64,000 nt of DNA from Achatina immaculata (Eukaryota > Mollusca > Gastropoda > Stylommatophora > Achatinidae), in the NCBI GenBank assembly GCA_009760885.1, contig CM019718.1:32975030-33039029 (forward strand). Reading direction: 5' to 3'. Below the pieces are notes generated by a model. It saw only the letters and a list, made by a program, of their open reading frames with translations, had not been told where the DNA came from and made no database searches. The first letter of the stretch is position 1. Each line of letters starts with the position of its first letter. Positions 36,901-48,900 of this stretch are shown here, piece after piece. The translations under genes and the position numbers were made by a program.

Positions 36901-39900
36901 TTTTGTCCAGGAGGACGAATCCTCGCCACTAGTGACTTCTACCCCTGGGTTGAGCCGGTTTAGGCATTATCCCAGTATGGGCGTGTTTGGGACGGGACCG
37001 ACCTCTAGGGCAGAGGTACTGTGACATGCATAGCCTTCAAGATTCACCCCTGGTATGAGCCGGTTTAGGCAAAATTCACCAGTATGGGTGTTTATCAGGC
37101 GTTACCGACCTCTAGAGCAGAGGTGGCATGACATGTCTAGCCATCAAGTTCCACCCCTGGTGTGTGCCGGTTTAGGCATATTTCACCAGTGTAGGTGTAT
37201 TTCGGACATGGGGGGCCTCTAGAGCAGAGGTGCCGTGGTATAGCTCTCGTAGCGATACTACTGGACATACCGGTTAAACTTCACTTTCCACCACCTTTTC
37301 CCATCGGCTCTGCACAGCAACCTTTATTTCTTTTCCGCATTTACTTCCTTAACCGGGAGGAGCTTCACTCCACGCGCGGCATTTGAAGAGTCTCGCCAGC
37401 AGTGTCTTAACCTCTGGGACAAGCTGGTTCATACATTTCACCCGATATGACTGCACTCAGGACGTGGCCGACCTCCAGACCAGAGGTGCCGTGATTTGAC
37501 TGTTTGCTTCGCTTTATCCTTTCTACCACCTTTTCCGCAGTGATGCTGTGCGGCAACCTCATTTGCAAATTTCTTCATTGGCCGGGAGGAGCACCGCTCC
37601 ACGCACGGCAGCTGAAGATCTCGCCAACAGCGGCAGATGAGCTACCAAACGTGCCACTCATCTACCCTAAGTAACTGGTTTTCAGGCGCCAGATATTCGC
37701 CCTCGCCCCTTCTCCTGTCAGTTTAAACAGTTCTGCCACGGGAAGGCCAGGAGCTGGACTTGACTGCCAGAGGCTGTTTGTGGCGCGTTTGCAGTCCTTA
37801 GAACCTGTCATCTGGTGTCAAACTAAAACTGAGGATGTGCCAGCTGCTGGCTAAGTATCTTCTCTAGACTGTGTTTCTCTTAAAACAAGAAGGATGACAT
37901 CCAAACATCTGAAAACTGACCATAGTTGAATGTAATACCAAAATACTGACTGGAAAACACTCTGCCACTGACTGTCTTAACATTCTTTCACCCTAATTTC
38001 TTTTGTCAGGAAATACTTTTGGCTCTTTCAACCACCCACAAGATACCAAGTTTATCACACATAGGAAATACTATTTCTGTTTCCTCACAGTCTGTGATTA
38101 ACCTTCAAAGGGTTAATATCATGTGTTAATTAAGAAAAACGGAAATATCTCAAGCTCGTCTGCGCAAGTTTCACATATTTCCACAACGAGCAACTTACTG
38201 TGTATGGCTCTACTAAAACTGTGGTGTCGAGGGCCAGTTTTTGTTCCAGTTCAATGTCGTAGGCCACATAGCACAACTTTTCTTTCAGCATACGAACTGT
38301 TTCAAAGTCAGCGGAGTGGTTAAAAGCATAACCTCGAAGCAGCAGCAACTGAAGAGAAGAAAAAAATTCATACTGCAGCTTTAAAAAGAGAACGATTAGA
38401 CCTGGTAGGATGCTTTTCTCTGATCGAAACAAAACATGCCAGCACGTCAGATTATTTCACTAATAAAATTAGTTTCTGAACATGTAGACGACAAAAGTAT
38501 AACATTACACTCCCTTAGTAACTGGTGCTAAAGAGTTTCATTCAATTATCAGATGATGTGTCAGAAAGTGATAACTATCACAGATAAAGTACCAGAAAGT
38601 GATGACTATCATAAATAATGTGCCAGAAAGTGATGACTATCACAGATAATGTGCCAGAAAGTGACGACTATCACATTTCTCCATTTTCCAAGTCCCTGAC
38701 ACTTTTAACCAGAATTTTTTTGGTTGTTTTTGTGCCTGTGCTGCTTGATTAACTGATTCTAATATTTTTCTTTGTCTTACTCTCCTTTTTTTTCTTCTTT
38801 CCTCCTGAGTTTTCCAGTGATCCTCAGGTTCTATAACTTCTGTCCTCTCATGACATCAAAAAAACAATCTGGAGTCACTTAGCATACATAACATCCCCTA
38901 CCAGATGAGGCTGCTCTATGCAGCATCCTTTTAAGCTTTTAATCTTACCCATAACATAGTAAAGCGTGAGTTTGGATTTTCTCTTGTTTTTCCATCAATT
39001 TTCAAGCTGATTCTCCACTAGACTTCATCCATAAATCAGCAAAACACAACTTTCCGACCAGTTATTTCATCACAGTTCAGGCTGAAATAATTATTTACAC
39101 GGCACTTCTCTCTCTCCCTCTCTCTCTGTTTATTATAGCGATGTGATGAAGATGAAAGCTGAAATATCACGCTGTCCTGGTACTGTAAGAGGTGTGTGTT
39201 CCCCCCCCCCCCCAAACTATCTTTAAGTTAACATGACATAATAATGTGGTGAAACATTTATTGTAAGACCTCAGTGCTGATATGGCTATACTTAGCTTAG
39301 GAGCATAAAGAAATATATCCCTAATTACATCAAGAACAAATAACTACAATCTTCCATTCTCTCTATGATCAGAATCTATAAATCCAACAATTGCTACATT
39401 TTATTACATGCAGCCAAAATATGGTTGGAGAATCAAAAGCAGACAGAGGATTTGAAGGAAGATGCCTTAGGAAAATTCTAACAATACACTGGGAGAATGC
39501 ATGACAAATGATGAAATAATCAAATGAACAGGCATTGAGAACATTACTAAAGGTCAGAAGATGAAGATGGAAATGACTGGGTCATATACAATGAATGGAA
39601 AAAAAACAAGACATCCTTACATCGCCTTGACTTGGAGACCTCAAGGGAAAAGAAAGAGGGGCAGGCCATTGGGGACATGGAAACGCACAAGACAGGAAGA
39701 ACTAAAGGAAGCGAGAAAGACAATGTTTGAGGTATCCTGACTTGCTCAAAACATGACAGCCTGGGGAACCTTTGTTGATGCCTTATGCTCCGCTGGAAGC
39801 GCAGAGACTGGTGATGATGAAATAATTACAAAAAAAGCAACAGTAGTTTTTTTTTTTTAAATCCCAAACTTAATGGGCAAAACATCAATGATTATTTTTA

Positions 39901-42900
39901 CCTTAATCAAGTATCGAGTGATGTCTCTCCCTGCGATGTCTAGCCTCCTGGTTAGATGTGGTAGGGCAAAACCATCATAGACTGGACAAAAGTGAGTAAC
40001 ACCATCACCAGAATCAACCACTACTCCAGTAACGAGACCTGCCAGGATTTTTGCCATTGGTAGTTCAAACAAACACAAACACTGGATAAACTTCTTGCTG
40101 TATAAGCAAGCAAAATTTATCATAAAACTGGCATGACCTATTTATAAGACCATTAATACATCTCACATTGAAGAAATGAATCTTTCATACAGGAAATCTG
40201 TGTCTCTGTGTACAACAGAAACTCATGATGATGATGACAGTGATGCTGATGATATTTCATGTTGGGAATAATGAACAAGGGAAAAAAAACAGCCGTTATA
40301 TTATGAAGTCTAATAAAAAAAAGACCATTATGTGTGCACTCACTTCTGTAGGTACTCCAATCTGCTCTTCAATATATTCATCAACGTACAATGAGTACTA
40401 GCATTCGGCCTGGCTTGACCGACTACCCTTCCTGTGCTGTAATGTTATCAGGTCATCATCATCTTGTGCCCTCTCCGCATGAAAGGTTGGCCGTAATGCC
40501 CCTCCAGCTTGCTCTGTTCTTCGTTTTCACAGTGCACCCAGCCCACAGGTCCAGTCCAGTCAGTTTTTTTACATTGTCCACCAATCTATATACTGCTAAC
40601 CTCTTGCTCTTTTTTTCCTTCTAATTTTTCCTCTGCTATGTTTTTTATTAATTTATTATGCCTCTCTTTTCATTACTGTATTATGTCTCTTGATAAATCA
40701 TGTAAGTTATTAAAACAAAAATTCTGAACATCTGTTCTCTGATTCAAATATGTACATCATCACTTCAGGTGTGAAGTGTGTACAGATGTGATATCTAGTT
40801 TTTGTTCACAATTACATAAGGAAGACTGATCTGTGTGAGAATATCTTGTCTTTCCTCACAACACTAACAGTCAGATGAACAACTCTGATGTGTTTCATGC
40901 TGTAGTGAGACATTTTTCAATCTGGCACACGATCCCACAAGCCAGAAGGAGGCAGAACAAAGAAAGCCACCACTTGGCTGACTTCGATCAAATCATTTAC
41001 CTGTATCGGTAATCTTGTAGGAAGTAAGCATCATGAGAAAACAAACAGGAGAACAATCTTTATTTTCAAAAGGTGAAGAGCCGAGCACACAAACCTGCCC
41101 AACAATCTGTCCTTTATCTCCTCATTCAAACTCGGTCATACTCAAAGCCAGTCAGTTCAATTCCAGAGAATGCATATAAGACTGACACCCAACAAATTCA
41201 CATAAGACTGACATCAAACAAATTAACCACTAAAGTCTGCTGTGCATCAATTTCTATGGGGCTCCATGAATTCACTAATGCATCTTCAGTTTGTCTGTGC
41301 CTAAAATACATATTTACTGTAAATACAAGTATTCTTGGCAATGTATCTTCTTGGCGATGTGAACAGAAGCTTCTAGTGGATGATGCCATGATAAAGATTT
41401 TGTAACAAGGACATTGTATAAGACAGTGAGTGTGCTACGATATTTTCACTACCTCATGGAGCATACATCACCACCTTGTGAAGCAGACATCACCACCCTG
41501 TGCAGCAGACATCACCACCTTGTGGAGCATGTATCACCACCCTGTGCAGCAGACATCACCAACTTGTAGAGCATGTATCACCACCTTGTGCAGCAGACAT
41601 CGCCACCTTGTGGAGCATGTATCACCACCTTGTGGAGCATGTATCACCACCTTGTGGAGCATGTATCACCACCTTGTGAAGCAGACATCGCCACCTTGTG
41701 GAGCATGTATCACCACCTTGTGCAGCCAGTTAAAGCTAGACTGTTGTTCTATGATGTCCAGTTAAAGACAGACTGGTGTTCTATGACAGCCAGTTAAACC
41801 TAGGCTGCTGTTCTATGATATCCAGTTAAAGCTAGACTATTGTTCTATGATATGTAGTTAAAGCTAGACTGTTGTTCTGTGATATCCAATTAAAGATAGG
41901 GCTGGTGTTCTATGACAGCTAGTTAAGGATAAGATGGTGTTCTATGACAGCCAATTAAAGATATGCTGTTGTTCTATGACAGTCAGTTAAAGATAGGCTA
42001 TTGTTCTACAATAGCCAGTTACTGAAATCTCACACGGAGGAGTAAGAATGGATCTTGACCGGTTTCATTTCACTGACCTGATAAGAGCACTGTCTCTGGC
42101 GCATTCAACTGAGTCTCCAGACAAAGTTATCGTGAAATAAAATAAACAAAACCATAACCGCTTCTAATTTTAGTGTCGAGACATTACCTTGGGCATACAG
42201 TGTCAGAACTGCTTGAATAGCGATGTGCACACTGTGAAACTGGTACTTCTCAAACATCAGCTGAAAGTATATGTTATTTTATTTTAAGACTGGATAGCAA
42301 CTTCTGTGCATAAACAGCTTTCTGCATACTAAAACAATTTATATCTTCTATTTGTTCTGAGCACCCTGAAACTGCAGACTGTCAAATGCTGCAAATGCCG
42401 CTGCAGTATGATTCAAACAGCATGGATTCCATCAAACTAATAGTAGATTGTGTGGTTTTCACTTCAGTATCCAGAGTGGGGCCAAGAAACGAGTTTTTCA
42501 GTAAAATCCACCACCATGTGAGTCACGTTAGGTGCCCCTATGATGGACTTGTACTTGTACGAACTCCCTGTAACTGCGAGCTGTTGTTCTTTGCAGCTGA
42601 TGCTGCAGAGATGTTGAGGCACAGCATCGTATCGGCGTGGGAGTGGGTTATGGCAGCTATTTTTTCAGTCCCGGAGTACAGCTAAAATACAAGGAGTGTG
42701 CAAATGCTTCTTTAACAGACTCCACCACCATGGGAACCATGGTGATCCCTGTCCCGTTAGCCAGGCTAGGCCTGTTACCGGAGGTACCACAGAGAAGTGG
42801 GACAGAGTCTTTGTCAGCTATAGTTCATTAACCCTGATGCTAGCATATCAGCTATGGGTCGCTGACTGCCTCATCGGACAGTGTCTCACCCTCCCCCACC

Positions 42901-45900
42901 CACCCAATGATGGAAGAGCATATCAGCTACGGGTCACAGATTGCCTCATCGGACAGCGTCTCACCCTCACCCACCCAATGATGGAAGAACATATCAGCTA
43001 CGGGTCACAGATTGCCTCATCGGACAGCATCTCACCCCCCATCCCCACCCACCCACTAATGGAAGAACATATCAGCTTGTTATAGGGAGCATCACAATGA
43101 TAGTGCCTTGACTGTCCCTAATTTCCCAACACAGAAAACAGTTTCCGTGGTCCCATCCCTCTCTTTTTGACCCAGGCTGTACCCGAGGCCTCCCCTATAT
43201 ATTAAACCAGCAATCAGAAAGGATTTTCAACATTATACATTCCTTTACAGCAGCATTTAAAAACAATGCTGGTAGGGTAGGCAGATCTTGCACATCTATG
43301 TGAGTCAATGCTCAGAACAATATGTAGGTAAAGTCTAATAAAATAAATAGTAGGACATTTCTAACCCAAACAATATTTTTAAATTATGGAGTAACGTCCT
43401 TCCAGTTTCTTTCTACCAACATTTCTTCTGGCAGAGCTTGTGAATTAATTCATTCAGGAGTAAAAGAGTTAAAACCCCAATTCCCTCCCTTGGAAAAAAA
43501 TTTACTTCCCTTAGACTTGAAATTCCTCATCATCATCATCAGGTGCCGTGCCAACTGGCGTTGGCTATTATGCTTCTCCAGAGTACACGATCCTTCATGT
43601 AGGCCATCAGTTCAGTTGGTGATCTCCTCTCACACCATCCCGTCAGACTGTCCAGTATCATTTCTCTTGGTCTTCCTCTTGATCTTCTTCCTTTTATTTT
43701 TCCAGTTATAATATTTTCAATGCCCCCTCTTCTTATTGCATGTCCTATGAAAGTACATTGTCTTTCTCTTATCTTTTTGACAAGGTTTTTTTGTCTCTCC
43801 AGCTCTTCTCTTCTCATACATTCTTCAATAGTTATTTTTGATGTCCAGGGGATTCGCAACATTCTTCTAATAAACCACATTTCTGCTGCTTCCAATGATT
43901 TTTGTGCAGACTTGCCTATTGTCCATGATTCACTTCCATATAACAAGATAGGTTCAATATAGCATTTTAGGACTCATTTTCTAACATTCATTGATAAGGA
44001 TGTGTTAGCTAATATGTTTCTCATTCTCTGAAATGCAGTCTTTGCTTGGCCTATTCTGTTTCTAATTTCTGTTCTGCATTTCCCTGAAATTCCTCCCTTG
44101 GAAAAAATTACTTCCCTTAGACTTGAAATTCCTCCCTTGGAAAAAATTACTTCCCTTAGACTTGAAATTCCTCCCTTGGAAAAAATTACTTCCCTTAGAC
44201 TTGAAATTCCTCTCTGTGGAAAAAATTACTTCCTTTAGACTTGAAATTCCTCCTTTGGAAAAATTACTTCCCTTAGACTTGAAATTCCTCTCTTTGGAAA
44301 AATTACTTCCTTTAGACTTGAAATTCCTCCCTGGGGAAGCCACCTGTCTCCACGATGAGAATCCTTGATCTAGTAGTCACATCTGCTCTTTACTGAATTT
44401 CATTTCTCTGATATAGCAGCCACTTGAGCTTGCATTCTTTGGCTCAAAGCGATGGCAAACTATCTGCAAGTCCTTAACTGTATTGAGTTTGTACATAATG
44501 TGTTCTCAATATCTGGGCGTTCAAGCAGGCATTCCTGTCGCAAGTCTTTAAGTGCTCGACATTCTAGAAGACGATGTATTTTTTATTATGTAAGTGTATG
44601 GTAATATTTAGAATAAACTGATAAATCAAACACAATAAAATAATGATAAGTTTAACCCTGTCAATGCCATAGGGGCAATTAAAAGACAATTAGTGTCCAT
44701 ATTTTCCTTGACCACTCGGCACAGTAGACAGTGATGTGGTATGCATCACTTCTGGCTGTCTTTACTTACCCAGCTCAGAGAGGAGACACCTGGTCCATTT
44801 CTACAGCTGGGGTTGTTTGGTTGGCTGGTTGCCTCCAGCTGGACTTGAACCACAAACCTTCGCCACAAAAGACCGGTGCACTAACCACACTGCCAGTCAG
44901 GCAACCAAATCGAACACAACAAATATAACACAATATAACAAAATATGCACAGAAATTAACGGTTTTTTTTTGTCCAACACACATAATACCTGTATCATTT
45001 TTTCTCGGTTTTTCATTGGATTCATGGGTGGCTCAGTCAGCAAAATTCGTGTGTTTCTAGTATCAACGTTCATCTTCTGAGGACCAAAAGTATGGTCGTA
45101 CAAATGTGTCATATCTTCCCAGTTGCGAACAATGCCATTCTCCATTGGGTAATTAACTTCCAACATGGAACGCAGTTCACTTGCTTCCTCACCAACCATC
45201 AGATCCTGAAATAATGCAAATTCTCCTCAAGCAGAATTAATCTTAGTTCTTATCTTAGTGCTTTCAGTTAGACAGACACAAAGAGTTTTGAGCATGAGTA
45301 TATTAAAAAAATCCTTTGTTGAGGTTGAAAGACTCGCCGAAGACAGGAAAAATTGGCAAACTACTTTGCAAGCCCTATGTGACGTCTAACGGCACGGGAA
45401 GGATATAAGATATAAGATAAGATATAAAAAAAAAACTGCTACACAGACCAGAATGGTGACACCAGGAAGGAAGTTAGAATCAGAATTTCAAAAGCAGCAT
45501 TGACCTTCAAAAATCTTGAGAACATATGACACTCTAAAGTTATAAAGACAAAAACCAAGTTAAGATTATTCAATTCAAATGTGATATCCACCTTCATTTA
45601 TGCATGCGAAAGCTGGAAATCAACTAAAGAAACAGACAAGAAATTAGACACTCTTTAGAAAACAAATGCCTAAGAAAAATACTTGGTATAAAGTGGAATG
45701 ATTTAAGAACAACACAGAGATAAGACAGATGAGCAAACAACAACCTGTCTCATGGGTGACCAGAAAAAGAAGATGGACATATGTCGGCCATGTGATGAGA
45801 AGAAACAATCAGAGAATACCAAAACAAGCTATCAAGTGGAGCACAACAAGTTGAAGAAAAAGAGGTCGACCATGTGAAACTCTAAAGAGGACATTGTTAA

Positions 45901-48900
45901 GAGAAGCCAGTTTAGTGGGCACAGCATCCCTTGATGAGGTTGAAAAACTCGCTGAAAATAGTAAAACTTGGCAAACAACTATGCGAACCCTATGTGACGT
46001 TTAACAGCACAGGAAGCATGTAAGATGTAAGATATAAAAAACTAAATATATAAATATACACAAAGTCACTGCAGTAAAGCTGTGATAATGAAATAAGAGA
46101 CTATTCAATACTGATATAGTCTGAACAAGAAATAAACATCAGCAAATCTGATTCTGTAATATCACTTCGTTACTTCATGTCACTGTGCTCTAAACACAGG
46201 ATACAGCATAAAACAATGGTCTTGTGATGGATACATAAAGGAAACAAGAAGAGAGAACCAACTATGGACAATCCTGTGAAAAACTGCTGAAATGAGAAAG
46301 TACATGCCATACTGGAGAAGGACTGTTAGAAATGGAGAGAATTTGTTGCTGCCTTGTAAAGTGCCACAGGGAATGCTAAATACTGACTTCTTTGCTAGTC
46401 AACAACCAGGAACATGGATGGTGACAAGGGTGTCAAACAAGATATAGCATTAAACAAACTCCACGTCCACACTAAGACTACTAGTTTACTAAGACTACTA
46501 GTTTACTAAGACTACTAATTTACTAAGACTAACAGTTTATTAAGACTAGTTTACCAAGACTACTAGTTTAATTTACCAAGACTACTATTTTACTTACCAA
46601 GACTACTAGTTTACTTTACCAAGCTTAGTAGTTTACTAAGACTACTAGTTTATTAAGACCACTAGTTTACCAAGACTACCAGTTTACCATGACTACTAGT
46701 TTACTTTACCAAGACTACCAGTTTTCTAAGACTACTAGTTTACCAAGACTACAAGTTTACTTTATAAAGACTACTAGTTCACCAAGATTAGTACTAAGAC
46801 TACTATTTTAATAAGACTACTAGTTACCAAGACTACTAGTTTACTTTACAAAGACTACCAGTTTACCATGACTACTAGTTTAATAAGACTACTAGTTTAC
46901 CAAGACTACTAGTTTACCAAGGCTACTAGTTTACTAAGACTAACAGTTTATTAAGACTAGTTTACCAAGACTACTAGTTTAATTTACCAAGACTACTATT
47001 TTACTTACCAAGACTACTAGTTTACTTTACCAAGCTTAGTAGTTTACTAAGACTACTAGTTTATTAAGACCACTAGTTTACCAAGACTACCAGTTTACCA
47101 TGACTACTAGTTTACTTTACCAAGACTACCAGTTTTCTAAGACTACTAGTTTACCAAGATTAGTAGTTTACTAAGACTACTAGTTTACTAAGACTACTAG
47201 TTTACTAAGATTATTAGTTCACTAAGACTACTAGTTTACTAAGACTACTAGTTTACTAAGATTACTAGTTTAAACTAAAACATTTTATCTTCTTTCTCAG
47301 AATTATTAAAACATCTTCAGCATCCAAGAACCAGGTTAGGCTAAATCTGGACCTTCTGTTGCCTGGATGTTGCTAGGTCATGTTAAACCTGGAGCCACTT
47401 CACAGGAAGGGAGTCCACAGTTTTCTTGAGATTTTGGTGTCTGAACCACTGCTTCTACCCTTAGTCTTGGTACTGCTGTCACATGTGACTTCACATCCTG
47501 GATAAAGTCTTGGAGCACTTCACTAGCAGTTCTTGTGTTTAATAATGTAAAACCACTTAAACAGACACACAAAAAGCCACTTTCATTTCTACACAAATAA
47601 GATGAAAGCCACATTCTGCCTTGCAAGTGTGTTCTCAGTCAGTGAATAAAACTGTTTCTTGCTTTTTAAATAATCTAATTATTTTGGAGTATCTAATTAT
47701 CTTGGAGTATCTAACTATCTTGGGGTATCTAACTATCTTGGAGTATCTAACTATCTTGGAGTATCTGTCTTGTTTCAATGTTGTTCAGGTGCAGGCATCC
47801 CTACTTCAAATGCAGCAGTGGCCTAGAAACATGAAGGGATTGACACTTCACGCCTCTACGGCATGCAAGTGCCACGAGACATAGATTTCTGATCTGCCCT
47901 GTGAAATCACCAATCTGCAGCGCAACAACTACATTTACCGCACATGTTTTACCTTAATTTCAATATCTCCAACTTTGGTGGTGGATCTGATCATGGGTCT
48001 CCCAACAAGGGATGGAAAAATGAACGCTGGAAAGTTGGAGCCTGCATATCCACACTTCACAAACTGTAAAAATGGTTTTTAAAATCTTATTAAAAAAAAC
48101 TAACATCCAACAAAATGACTTTACAAGGGACTTTGTGTTTATAATGGATGCTAGTCTATCACACTAGTAGCTACTTATCTTTCAAAGAATGGTGGCAACA
48201 AAATATTATGGGCCTCAGCATCAAACCACATAAAAGACATCAATCAGAGATTTGTACATGAGGACATGAAAGATCTTGAGCCCCTACATGACAAGCTACA
48301 TGAGGACAGGGAAGATCTTCAGCCCCTACATGACAAGCTACATGGGGACATGGAAGATCTTCAGCCCCTCCATGACAAGCTACATGGGGACAGGGAAGAT
48401 CTTCAGCCCCTACATGACAAGTTACATGGGGACAGGGAAGATCTTCAGCCCCTACATGACAAGCTACATGGGGACAGGGAAGATCTTCAGCCCCTACATG
48501 ACAAGCTACATGAGGACAGGGAAAATCTTGCATCCCTCCATGACAAGCTACATGGGGATAGGGAAGTTCTTGAGCCCCTCCATGACATGCTACATGGGGA
48601 CAGGGAAGATCTTGAGCCCCTCCATGACAAGCTACATGGGCACAGGGAAGATCTTCAGCCCCTCCATCTTCAGCCCCTCCATGACATACTACATGGGTAC
48701 AGGGAAGATCTTCAGCCCCTCCACGACAAGCTACATGGGGACAGGGAAGATCTTCAGCCCCTACATGACAAGCTACATGGGTACAGGGAAGATCGTCAGC
48801 CCCTCCATGACATGCTACATGGGTACAGGGAAGATCTTCAGCCCCTACATGACAAGCTACATGGGTACAGGGAAGATCTTCAGCCCCTACATGACAAGCT

